From Helianthus annuus (Eukaryota; Streptophyta; Magnoliopsida; Asterales; Asteraceae): a DNA stretch of 64,000 nucleotides. Positions 45,201-55,169 of this stretch are shown here, piece after piece. Numbering within the stretch: position 1 is the stretch's first letter; every line of letters begins with the position of its first letter. A program made the position numbers and the translations under genes. Under the pieces are notes generated by a model. The model did no database searches and was not told the origin of the DNA. It saw nothing but the letters and a program-made list of their open reading frames with translations. The stretch spans positions 140,369,901-140,433,900 of the forward strand of contig NC_035439.2 in assembly GCF_002127325.2 (NCBI RefSeq). The letters are read 5' to 3'.

Positions 45201-46824
45201 CTACGGGGTCCTCATCTTCTATCTCAACACTCTCGGGTCTCACTACCTCTCCTAAGGTCCTACCACTACGGGTCGAAATTGCCTTCAAAGAGCCAGATGG
45301 GTTGGGCCTTGTGTTGCCCGAAAATTGACCGGGAGGTCGTTCTTGCAACTGGCGTGCAATATCCCCAACTTGCCTTTGAAGGTCTAAAAAGCTTGAATGA
45401 TTATTCTTTAGGAGCGTAGCATGGTCCTCTAAGGTACGTTGGGTAGCCTGATCCTTAACCAATAATTGGGAAAGAAGGTCCTCTATCCTAGACAAACTAC
45501 CACCTGACCCCTCACTCTTAGGTTGAACCTCTTGGTTTGACCCCTCACCTCTAAACTGCCCCCCTGAACCTGAACTAGCAAATTGACCTGTTTGACCCGA
45601 CCCCCCACTAGAATAAAAACCTGGCCCCCTACTTTGGTATTGACCTGACGGAAAACCAGGGGGGTTACCTGAGGAGCGATAATTATTAGCACGCCAATTA
45701 GAGTTACTATTGTTGAACGGGTTAGTTGGACCCCTATTTTGACCTGCTAAATACTCGACCTGCTCTAGGGTGATGGTTGGGCAATCTATGGTGTCATGTC
45801 CCCCTCTACAAACCTCGCATCTATCTACCTTCTTCTTAATTTCTAGCAACTCTTTGGTGATATAGTCAAGCTGAGATATTACCTTTGAGTCTGAAACGAC
45901 TTGATTCACTCCTCGAGAGGATGAGGAGGTAATCACAGGATTGGAATTCCTGCCGGTAGCACTATGATCTATATCAGCATGAGCGAAGCTCTCAAAGAGG
46001 TCGTTGCAGTCAGCCACAGTTTTCTTTCCCATTAGGTGGCCTCCTGCGGATGTGTCAAATCGGGCCTTGCACTCAGGGGTAAGACCATTATAAAATTTTT
46101 CTACTAAGGCCCAATCCGAAAGTCCATGTTGGGAACAACGCGAGAGCAATGTTTGAAACCTCTCCCATGCTAAGTGATAAGGTTCGTCAGGCTCCATTCT
46201 GAAGGAATGGATCTGGTCTCGAAGGCGGGAGGCCTTCGCAGGTGGGAAATACTTAGCAAGGAAGGCATCTCTAAGTCCAGCCCAAGTGGTGTAAGTACCT
46301 GCCGGCTGCGAATCAAGCCAGGTGGCTGCGCGGCCAGCAAGCGAAAAGGGGAAGACTTGGAGATAGCGGGCATCAAGATTCACACCTTCGATACCGAAGG
46401 TGCTACACAGACGGGTGAGACGGTTGATATGTGCTGGCGCGTCTTCATCATCACGACCGTGAAACTGACAAGAGTTGTTAATGGCAGTCATGATGTATGA
46501 AGGAATTTGCCAAGACTTATCATTGGTGATTTCAGGGAGGGTGATGGGTGAGTTTGCGGTAAAACCCGCGGTGGAACGCTGGTGGACAGTTTGGTTTTCG
46601 GCCATTTGGTGAACTGGTGGTGGACTAGGGTGACGGGAGGGTGGTGGGGAATTGTGGGGTGATGACTTAGGGGTAAAGTCAAAGTTCGGTGGTTTAGATG
46701 GAAGTGTAGAGTCAGAAAGGGCTGAAGATGAAGTTGGGGGTTTTCGAACCTGAGGGATTGGTGTGGAGACGGAAGACTTGTCAATTGGTGGCTTCACTGG
46801 TCCCTGCGAACGCGTGTGGGGCAT
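42268..46824 (-). CDS. gag-pol: Athila-like Gag-Pol, unit 2, integrase-deleted
   Basis: The same 1,518-codon frame as at 31798-36354, fully open. Visible differences are two residues (AYCTHRI for AYFTHRI, and DAKPRLI for DAKSRLI) plus silent changes. It ends at the same point inside the integrase zinc finger, so the deletion was present before the array formed. The start at 46824 is preceded by the splice-acceptor-like TTTTGCAG; an extended frame reaches 46896. Confidence 0.9.
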   Translation of the reverse strand: MPHTRSQGPVKPPIDKSSVSTPIPQVRKPPTSSSALSDSTLPSKPPNFDFTPKSSPHNSPPPSRHPSPPPVHQMAENQTVHQRSTAGFTANSPITLPEITNDKSWQIPSYIMTAINNSCQFHGRDDEDAPAHINRLTRLCSTFGIEGVNLDARYLQVFPFSLAGRAATWLDSQPAGTYTTWAGLRDAFLAKYFPPAKASRLRDQIHSFRMEPDEPYHLAWERFQTLLSRCSQHGLSDWALVEKFYNGLTPECKARFDTSAGGHLMGKKTVADCNDLFESFAHADIDHSATGRNSNPVITSSSSRGVNQVVSDSKVISQLDYITKELLEIKKKVDRCEVCRGGHDTIDCPTITLEQVEYLAGQNRGPTNPFNNSNSNWRANNYRSSGNPPGFPSGQYQSRGPGFYSSGGSGQTGQFASSGSGGQFRGEGSNQEVQPKSEGSGGSLSRIEDLLSQLLVKDQATQRTLEDHATLLKNNHSSFLDLQRQVGDIARQLQERPPGQFSGNTRPNPSGSLKAISTRSGRTLGEVVRPESVEIEDEDPVDEEIEMEAPGKVQPRLIPESTAHTGGPSSEKSVGKKPVQVVPSPNVDTSRAPFPSRLKNQTYSKEYGKFLEIFKQLRINLPFIEALQSMPKYAKFLKDLLKRKDRLGEVSNIPLSGGCSAVVLNKVPEKLTDPGLFTIPCLFGSDTECRALADLGASINLMPYSLYERLGLGELSPTRMSLSLADRSVKYPRGIIENLLVKVDKFVFPVDFVVLDMEADEKVPIILGRPFLCTAKAIIDVFDGKITLQVGEERVTFEIARSMEHPSGSDDLSSPCHSVYFIESFLSCVDHCFDYISGADLVESRLEEVVEKVEEIVSENKEVDEDEWVPEVLELSEIKSESESTPIEKPAPLELKVLPSHLEYAFLGEGSENPVIISSKLEEGEKGRLLEVLRVNREAIAWRLSDIKGISPAYCTHRILMEDDYKPVVQPQRRLNPNMQEVVKKEVLKLLDAGVIYPISDSPWVSPTQVVPKKGGMTVIMNEKNELIPSRTVTGWRVCIDYRKLNDATRKDHFPLPFIDQMLERLAGQQFYCFLDGFSGYFQIPIAPEDQDKTTFTCPYGTYAYRRMPFGLCNAPATFQRCMVAIFQDMLETSMEVFMDDFSVYGTTFDQCLSNLDRMLKRCIETNLMLNWEKCHFMVTEGIVLGHKVSREGIEVDRAKIDTISRLPPPTSVKSVRSFLGHAGFYRRFIKDFSKITRPMTRLLEKDVPFVFDEECIKAFDFLKEKLVSAPILVSPNWSLPFELMCDASDYAVGAVLGQRVDKHFHPIYYASKTLNDAQENYTTTEKELLAVVFAFDKFRSYLVLSKTTVFTDHSALRFLFQKKDAKPRLIRWILLLSEFDIEIKDKKGAENVAADHLSRLEDPKREEVREDSIGDTFPHETIDFVSAEVEGLPWFSDLANYLATGDLVRGMSYQQKKKLLREARKYIWDDPYLFRIGGDRVLRRCVSKEDGLDILRHVHEGLTGGHHGANVTAQKVF

Positions 46825-46993
46825 GAACTGCAAAACCAAGAATAAAACAAGTAAGTCAACTCCAATAAAAGACTCAAAGAAATACGAAAAAGACACTAAA
46901 AGTACTTAGACTCCTACGACTCACAAACACACAAAAAGCACGTAACGATATCAGTTGAAATCCAAACAAAGCAGTTAACGCAATTGCCAAGAG

Positions 46994-47011
46994 TCCCCGG
47001 CAGCGGCGCCA
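46994..47011 (-). promoter_or_regulatory. Athila primer binding site, tRNA-Asp (unit 2)
   Basis: Minus strand TGGCGCCGCTGCCGGGGA, 6 bases inside LTR3. The neighbouring base differs from the other copies (gagtcccc in place of cagtcccc). Confidence 0.85.
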
Positions 47012-47017
47012 AAAACT

Positions 47018-48616
47018 TGATGTGGAAAAAGTAGTTCAACTAAATAAACTAAATTACCCTAAATTAAGACTCAAGTAATAAAAATCTAGACTCTTTAACC
47101 TGACTAAACTACTCACCGGCAAGTGTACCGGTCGACTCTAGCACAGAAAAGTAAGTCCGGATGTCGAACCCACAAGGACTCTATGAATTACGTTAACGAC
47201 TAAACTTAGACTAGATACTGACACGACTAAACAAATATTGTGTTTGGGGGGGGGGGGGTTTACTAAAATCCTAAAATTATGATTAAATTGAAATTAACTA
47301 AAACACGAACGAAAACTAAGGTTTTGTTTCAGATGAGATTAAGGGCTACCTAGACTTGAATCCAGTTTAACTACAAATGGACTTCTAACGGTTTAATTGT
47401 TGTATGGAGCCGGGATCGTTAAATACTAAACTTTAAGGTATTTCAATGCTAAGACTTCCCGACCCTTCTCAGGAAGAAACCTAGGAAACCCTACAAGGCT
47501 GTTATGATTACCGACTGTTAGATTTCCTCTCAGTCCTCTAACGTCTCTAAAAGTGCCCTAATATGACTATCTACCTCTCAGCGCGATAATCTAAGGCAAT
47601 TCTAGGTTCTGACTTGGTTTACTAGACACAAATGCAATTAGGGAAATAAGATCGACTTCTCTCAAAACCTATCTTAGATATATATTACACTGCGACCTAA
47701 TAACTAACTCGAGCCTCTCAGCGACAAGTTAAGCAGAATATTTACTTCTAATTGTATTTTAATTACTGTTTCTAAGGCTATCGGCCGATTTACCCAAAGA
47801 TCACCCGAACCCGCAAGGATGCAAATAATCAACACAGATCTATTATGTGATAAAGACCGTCACTAAAATCTATGTGAAACAGCAAACAATCCACAATCAA
47901 AAGTAAATACACATATGCACCAAATCAAAAAATCTAGAACACTTTACTTTCAAAGTCAATCCACAATCAAACAATAAAAACCGTTAAAAGATCCAAACAT
48001 AAATTAAACCTTCATCAAATCTAGGTAGTATCTAAGTTTAGCCAAGAAACATGTTGTTCAAATCAAACAAAACAAGTTCAAAACAAGAATTCATCATAAA
48101 GTACTGAAAACGCAAAAATAAGGAACACCGGGAGATAAAACCCGAAAGATCTTCACTCTCACGATCCAAGCTTCAACCGGATGATTCCCGTTAGCCAAAA
48201 TACTCCGAAAAGCTCAAAATCTCCTCTGAAATTCGTCCTAGGGTTTCTTGATTCGCAATTAGGGTTTTTCAGTTAAGTTTCTTGGTAATTTAAGTCAAAC
48301 CCTAAACCAGAAGTCAAAATCAGTCAAACAGGGACCCTCGCGTGGCGCGAGGGTGGCTAGGCGTCACGCGGCGCCTCTAAACTCAATTTCTTGATTTTTT
48401 AATTCTTTTCCGAATTCCAGCTTCTCCGACGCGCGTACGAATCCCGTTTTTCTTCCGAACTGCTCGTTTTTACTCGTTTTTCAACACTTTAAGCTACGGG
48501 ACCTGAAATCAAAGCTTAACGTCAGCAGTATCATAGTTCTAACCTAAAACAGACTCAAAACGACTGAAAACTGACCAAAATATACACTATAAACATATGT
48601 ACTTTTCAGTACATCA
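47018..48616 (-). repeat. Athila LTR3 (1,599 bp), outer 5' LTR of the array
   Basis: It ends exactly at CATCA (48616), next to GATAC of the E3 LTR. It carries about half a dozen single-base differences from LTR2 and a longer G run (13, at 47246-47258). Confidence 0.92.
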
Positions 48617-51600
48617 GATACATTGGTTTTGTGAAAACGGAATTCATGACTTGAGTTTGAGAAAATGTTTAGTCATGAACCTCGTATTTTGCTTTGTCTT
48701 GTAAATCATTTAAAAAACGGTAAGATCAAATGATATGTATAAATAAGAGAACAATGCATGATTAACTGAATAACCATGTAAAAAGAGTTTGTATAAGATT
48801 TGTTGTTTGTAAATCAATGTCTTGTGAAAAGCGTGTTATTTGTATAAAATGTTCTATGTCTCAAATTGAAATGATTCAAATAACGCTACGATATGTAATA
48901 CCATACAAACACTTATATATAGGAAGTACCAGCGGCGTATCCACCATGCTTGTATCATATTACACATGCCTCGTTACTTAAATCACTTACTCAAACCAAA
49001 CCATCAAGATGAAATGTTTAACAACGGTAGAAATGTTTATGTATAGTCAAATGGTTACAACTGTTCAAAATGTAGTATAATGTGTTCATATGCTGGATGA
49101 GCATATGCAACAGAAATGCAATGTGAAACAATGTACTACGTATGCACACAATGGGCGTACGTAGCATGAAATGTATTGTAGAATACAACGGTTCAAAATG
49201 TAGTGTAATGTGTTCATATGCTGGATGAGCATATGCAACAGTAATGCAATGTGAAACAATGTACTACGTATGCACACAATGGGCGTACGTAGCATGAAAT
49301 GTATTGTAGAGTACAACGGTTCAAAATGTAGTGTAATGTGTTCATATGCTGGATGAGCATATGCAACAGTAATGCAATGTGAAACAATGTACTACGTATG
49401 CACACAATGGGCGTACGTAGCATGAAATGTAAAGCAATGTACTAAGTACGCACACAATGGGCATACATAGCATAAACACAATGAAATCATGTACTATATA
49501 TGTACTATCGAACATAGTAGTATATGATGTGAAAACCGGAAAGCATAAAAGTAGCAAGTAGGCACATGTGTTTCACCCCAAAACAGTTTGGAAAACAGTA
49601 AAAGAGGGGTTCAATGTACTCACATTGACTCCTCGAAAACATGTAAAAGATGGGGTTCAATGTACTCACATTGACTCCTCGAAAACATGTAAAAGATGGG
49701 GTTCAATGTACTCACCTGAGATTGCTTTGGATTTCTTGTATAATAACCAGATAATGCTAAAGATCACGGGATATCAAACGGCACCTAATAGGTAGCTATG
49801 TTAATATACCGGACCAAAATGGAAGGATCGGATAGTAAGCAGGTTCGTAAACCAAACGAGTATGGAGACTCGTATAATATGGTTTAACAGAGCCTACATA
49901 CTAAAATGAAACTTAACCTAAGTGCTTACGGTCCATCACGACCCGTTTAGGTAGCTTATGCTACCTTACGCGTCGTTCGCGTAGAACGCGTCTGGAACGC
50001 CTAACATCGTGACCACAATGTATAACCTCGGGAGGTTATAGCTATGGTCACCTAATGTGTTTGGTCAGATCCTAATGATCGACCAAATGGGTCGGGTTCG
50101 AAAGTATAAGCGATGGTTTAGATCGCTTACCTTACGACCCTATATAAGCACTAAACTAAAAGTGACGAGCTAAGCATGTTAGAACATGCTTAACTAAGTT
50201 TGAAAACAGGTTTGACATCAAAACAAACGGCTTTGATGCCCACGAGTAGTTTGGTTACAAAATATGCAAGAATGCACATTTTGGCCGAAACTACGACTCG
50301 TCACTGAGCCTAGATAACGTGGTGATCAGTAGGTATAGTCACTACGGACTATAACCATCGTGATCACGCTCACGTTATGAAGTTCCATGAACTTCGCATC
50401 GACCATAAGCTGGTCAATGCAGAAAGTCAACAAAACGTTGACTTTCGGACTCGAAAAGCGAATAAAAGAGCGAAAGAAGACTTACGGAGGGTCCCCGAGT
50501 GCTAATCTAGATCAAATAGCTCAGGTATGAAACAATGGTTCCAACTTAGAGCCTTAAGATCAGATTGTGTGGGTTTTTGGAACAAAGGGGGGGTATTTAT
50601 AGGAAAAGTGGAACCGTTAGGATCGTTTATCGAATATCGTGCCACGATCTCGTGCGTACACTTGTCGCAATGTTGTGGTAAGTCAGAAAATGCCCCTTGG
50701 CTCTTGATTGGGTGAAAGGGCATTGCCCCTTGATCGATCGAAAGGCCAAAATGCATTAAATGCAACATTTATTCTGTCTGACAGTCTCACGCGGCCCGCC
50801 TCAACATTCAGGCAAAACTCACGCGGGCCGCCTGAGGCTTCTGATCTGCACCACTTGCAGAATTTACACTTTTGGTCCCTGTTGCGTATTTAAGCCATTT
50901 CCGACACTTCTAAGGCCCGTAAAGCCAACTTTAAGGCCCTAAAATGATGCCTAAACATTGTGGACATGAAACATGCTCAAAAATGTTCCGGATGTTGGTT
51001 CGTTTGGTCATACGATCGCGATGTTCGGTTAATTACGACGGAATGCGCATAAGCGCGGAAAACGATCCAAATGACGCAACGAATGGATTTTTCTAATGCC
51101 AAACACTAAGGCATAATATTAGGATGCTTATATAAATTTTTGGATGTCCGGATGTATTCAGAACGTAAGTTATGCGTGAAGGTGCAAACTTGTGCACTTT
51201 TTGACACTTTTAGTCCCTGAATGACCCAAAAGTTTGTTTTAGCATACCAAACCCCTCAAAGCCTATTTCTAAGCTATATAAAGGATATTTATGGTATGTT
51301 TAACTTATGGACATGTTCCGGAATGTTCGTTACAGTTCAAATTGGCATACTTTCGCAGTTTGTCAAGTTTAGTCCCTGTAAGCGAATTAACTTGTTTTTG
51401 CCATACCAAAGCCTTCACAACTTATTTCTAAGTTATGTAAAGGTTATTTAAGGTATTTTAAGTATATGTTGATGTCCCGGAGTATTTGTCGCATTAAACT
51501 GAGTACGTTTTCGCACCAGGTTGCGTATAATTCTCCAGAGAGCGATGTAAAGTTTGAAATTGAACTAGAATTGATAAGTGCAATAGATACATATATTTAT

Positions 51601-51677
51601 ACAAGATCCCAAGTATGAAATACGATATTTCATCGGCTTGGTATTTGTTTGATGGTCGCGGTGACACAGGTGTCACA
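48617..51677 (-). repeat. E3 3' LTR, truncated by the Athila array
   Basis: It corresponds base for base to 55464-58524. The first 294 bp of the LTR (as in 55170-55463) are missing on the left because of the Athila insertion and deletion. Confidence 0.9.
49083..49425. repeat. 128 bp tandem repeats in E3 LTR (left copy)
   Basis: Units start at 49083, 49211 and 49339, the last one partial. Each contains CATATGCT-GGATG-AGCATATG, an 8 bp perfect stem with a 5-base loop. The same array is in the right LTR from 55930. A separate 45-46 bp repeat (gtaaaagatggggttcaatg) follows at 49598-49720. Confidence 0.9.
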
Positions 51678-51692
51678 GTCTCCCCTACTTTA
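51678..51692 (-). promoter_or_regulatory. E3 polypurine tract
   Basis: The minus strand reads TAAAGTAGGGGAGAC directly before the 3' LTR start TGTGACACC. Confidence 0.75.
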
Positions 51693-51800
51693 GGAAATTT
51701 CGTCCCGAAATTTATTCGTAGGAGTCTATTTGTGACTCTGCCAAATAACCATCAGCGATATGCAAAGTAATGTCCTGTTATTTCCTTAATGGTCATTCTT

Positions 51801-52390
51801 CAGAAACGAAATGAATAGACGGGGTCATTTTCAATGGTTGCTTCATCAGAAGTGGAAATGAAGGATTACACAACGGATATTCATTTCCCCAACGGATAAA
51901 TCTTCAGAAACGAAAATGAACTAACGGAGTCATTTTCAACGGTTGCTTCATCAGAGTTGGAAATGAAGGATTACACAACGGATATTCATTTCCTCAACGG
52001 GTAAATCTTCAGAAACGAAAATGAACTAACGGAGTCATTTTCAACGGTTGCTTCCTCAGAGCTGGAAATGAAGGATTACACAACGGATATTCATTTCCCC
52101 AACGGATAAATCGTCAGAAACGAAAATGAATTAACGGAGTCATTTTCAACGGTTGCTTCCTCAGAGCTGGAAATGAAGGATTACACAACGGATATTCATT
52201 TCCCCAACGGATAAATTGTCAGAAACGAAAATGAATTAACGGAGTCATTTTCAACGGTTGCTTCCTCAGAGTTGGAAATGAAGGATTTCACAACGGATAT
52301 TCATTTCCTCAACGGGTAAATCTTCAGAAACGAAAATGAACTAACGGAGTCATTTTCAACGGTTGCTTCCTCAGAGTTGGAAATGAATAG
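51801..52390. repeat. ~105 bp tandem array in E3 internal region
   Basis: Five full units and a partial one start at 51801, 51905, 52010, 52115, 52220 and 52325 (marker: cagaaacgaaaatgaa, later gtcattttcaacggttgc). The units are about 90% alike or better by eye. It occupies the place where pol should be. Confidence 0.92.
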
Positions 52391-53449
52391 AGTTAACTTT
52401 AGACACATGACAGAACTTGCTGTGGTTTCTGTGCACTAAATTCCATAATTATGTATGCATCCATAATTACGTAATCCCTTGCACAGTCCGCACAGTTTGT
52501 TTTGTAATGTTTTGGGGAAGGATATCAAACTTGTGTCGAGGGTGACTAGACTTCCATCGGTTCCTTTTAATTAGATCGACAGGGGATCCTCTTGGTTAGG
52601 CCACCAAGGAGTCCTTTCAGCTATATCATCACATGATATCCCTAACCAGATTTTTGGACGAATCTGTTTTAGCTAGACCACTCAAGGGGTCTAATTATGA
52701 AGTAGTACTTTATAATCCGAGGGACTTAACTATAACATAGAAGTCCATTGAGGATTTTAAGTAATACCTTTGGGCATCCTACTATGAATCTCTTGTACAC
52801 GGATATGTAAGATTCTACGAAGATTTGGATAACATAATTTGGATCACACAACAACACATAAGGAAACACATAAGCACATAGTCACATAATTGTTTAACTT
52901 GATTATAATTTGTTATTAACTTGTTATTGATTGAATACGGATATGGAAACCAATCGACGGGTCTCAATGTTCACTGGAATTTATCTGAGAAGATAGAAAG
53001 ATCTCCCAAATTCGATTTTTGATTTCAAGGAATCACCACATTCGAATTAAGGTATACACAATTAAGGACTTACGGGAAATCCTTTGGTACCCTATTAAGG
53101 ATTTATAGTGGTACTTTGGGTATTCGTCATGTGTTGTAACCTGCGCCTTGTACTTCGTTTCCTTAGAATAAACGGGTACTTAGGAATTTCGTGGAAGACA
53201 CAAGCGAGTATAGAATGGGAGAATTTGGGGGGGGTAGTTTGTTCTTCAAGGAATACGGTATCTTGATTGTCGGTATTGTAAGGGATACGTTGTTTATACA
53301 TGCAACTACAACAATACGTTGCAATGTAAATAAAAGATTTTATTTATAAACAACGATAACAACTGTTTCTTGGATCTTGACAACAAAAGAAAATAATACA
53401 TAAGACGTGATTATTTCTAAACGATGTTGTCTTCTAGTCAGTCAGATGC
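52391..53449 (-). other. E3 noncoding region between gag and tandem array
   Basis: No protease, RT or integrase motif is found in any frame. It ends on the minus strand at the tandem array. It may be filler DNA or acquired sequence. Confidence 0.6.
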
Positions 53450-54535
53450 TTATCCCAGTGCTGAATTTGCATTAGCAAGCTTTGGGCAATTTCTTTGGAA
53501 ATGACCCATCTCGCCACAGTTGAAACAAGAGCCTGGTAGAAAACGACCTTGAGCAGGATTGTTGCCAGCTTGGTTTGGCGCAGCTGCAGCTGGGCAGACT
53601 CTTGCTGTGTGGCCTATAAGTCCACAAGTTTGGCATTTGCGGCATTGTACATTGGCGTGATGATGGAAGCTACATTGGTTGCACAAGGGTGCAGTTCCAT
53701 TGTATGGTTTTCTAGCAGGGGGTTGAGCTGGTTGGTTGGGGACGGCTTGACCATTGTGAGCGACCACGGCGAAGTTCTGAGAAGCCTTTCGCTTCTTTGA
53801 CTTCTTAGGAGATTCAGTCTGTTCATCCATGGTCTTTGATTCCTCGATTGGCTTCTTGTCACCCTTTCGAAAAAGTTTATGCTTTCTGATTTGCGATTCA
53901 GTTAAGGTTGCAGATAGCTCAATGGCCTGACGGAGTGTGGTAGGGTTGCTACCAGTGACAATGTCTTGTACCGAGTCAGGCAGGCCGTCGATGTACCTTT
54001 CGATAGCCTTGTCGAGTGGGGCGACCATAGTCGGGCAAAGTAGACTCAACTCCTCAAACCTATCAGTATATGCCCTGTGTTCGCCACTATCTTGTTTCAA
54101 ATCATCGAACTCCTTCTCCAACGCTCGTTGTTCATGACGAGGACAAAACTCTCTCATCATAAGAGCTCTCAGTTCAGCCCATGTTTGTGCTAGAGCAACA
54201 TCTGCACCACGGTCTCTCATTACCCCGTTCCACCATGTAAGAGCCCTCTTCTGAAACACACTCGAAGAAAACTCGACCTTGCGATTTTCCGGACACTGCA
54301 CGTGACGAAAGGTATTCTCGATGCTCTCGAACCATTGAAGAAGCCCAGTTGCTCCCTCAGAACCACTAAACTTGAGTGGTTTAGCCGAGTTAAAGTTCTT
54401 GAAATTGCATGTACCATTGTTGTTGTTGGCTTGGTTCCATTGAGCAAAGAGATTTGGGAATTGAGCAGCCATCTGCTACGCAATAATTTCTGCCAGCTCG
54501 GCAGTTTCTATCTGGTGTTCGCGTCGAGGAGGCAT
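53450..54535 (-). pseudogene. gag: E3 Gag with an early stop
   Basis: The family-typical start is MPPRREH at 54535. Codon 20 is TAG (54478-54476); a Met two codons later (54472) opens a 340-residue frame, so a slightly shortened Gag could still be made by re-initiation. The gag core contains LLQWFESIENTF and KRALTWWNGV, followed by a basic linker. Two CX2CX4HX4C knuckles (CQTCGLIGHTARVC and CFNCGEMGHFQRNC) lie near residues 284 and 316 of the 340-residue frame. The frame ends at 53450 soon after the second knuckle; no protease follows. It is related to the E1 Gag but clearly a different family. Confidence 0.85.
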
Positions 54536-55148
54536 TCTAAAAGAGGAAAACATGAAAGGAAACAAATAAAATGGTATTGGGTAAGAATAGGATGTTACAA
54601 TCACCGACCATAATCACGGTTGATGGTCATTTATTTGAATCATGAAGCAAACAAACAACACCAAGGCTGAATCAAAGCAAATAGATCCTCATAGTGTATC
54701 GCGAAGACATGCTCACCTATAAGTGGACACTCACCCCAAGAGTTCCCAGGTAAGAGTGACTGGTCCGATTATGTGGATTTGTACGAACACTCTAACCTTA
54801 GACAGAAAACCCAGGGTACAGGCATTCACTCTTCCAGTTCGCACGTGTTCACACTAGTTAGGACCCAAAACTTTGACGGGAGTTTTGAAAATTCAAAGGG
54901 GTTCAAAACCTTATAACAAAGGGTTCAAAACCTTACAATAGAGGGTTCAAAACCTAGTAATCAATCATCCTAGAACAGATGATTAGTTTTCAAGGCGGTT
55001 TTGAAATTTATGTTCTTGTTGTGGTCGTCGCCTAAGGATAGGTGACGGTATTGTTTTATGACTAAACGCAAGTGAACTCGCGTTAGGGTCCTAGGAAGGT
55101 TATAGACTAGGTCAAAGTATTACTAATAACCTAATTCCCTATAACCAT
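54536..55148 (-). other. E3 leader
   Basis: Untranslated sequence between primer site and gag. At 54897-54957 a unit containing 'gggttcaaaacctta' repeats three to four times about 20-25 bp apart. Confidence 0.65.
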
Positions 55149-55162
55149 TGGCTCTGATACCA
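55149..55162 (-). promoter_or_regulatory. E3 primer binding site, tRNA-iMet
   Basis: The minus strand reads TGGTATCAGAGCCA, 7 bases inside the LTR end. Confidence 0.9.
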
Positions 55163-55169
55163 TCTTTTC

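Larger units (their letters stand above)
24477..48616 (-). mobile_element. Tandem array of an Athila-like retrotransposon (3 LTRs, 2 full internals, 1 partial)
   Basis: On the minus strand the order is LTR3 (48616-47018), internal 2, LTR2 (38143-36548), internal 1, LTR1 (27671-26077), then a gag cut off at 24477. Corresponding points lie 10,470-10,471 bp apart. Each LTR is followed by the same tRNA-Asp primer site. The units differ by scattered single bases and homopolymer lengths only, in both LTR and internal parts. Neighbouring units share a single LTR, which is the layout made by unequal recombination between LTRs rather than by separate insertions. The array sits in the 3' LTR of E3. Confidence 0.92.

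Noticed and set aside
49086..49557. Minus-strand frames of 69-76 codons with Cys/His-rich repeats
   Set aside because: They arise from the 128 bp LTR repeats and recur identically in the other LTR; not a zinc-binding protein.
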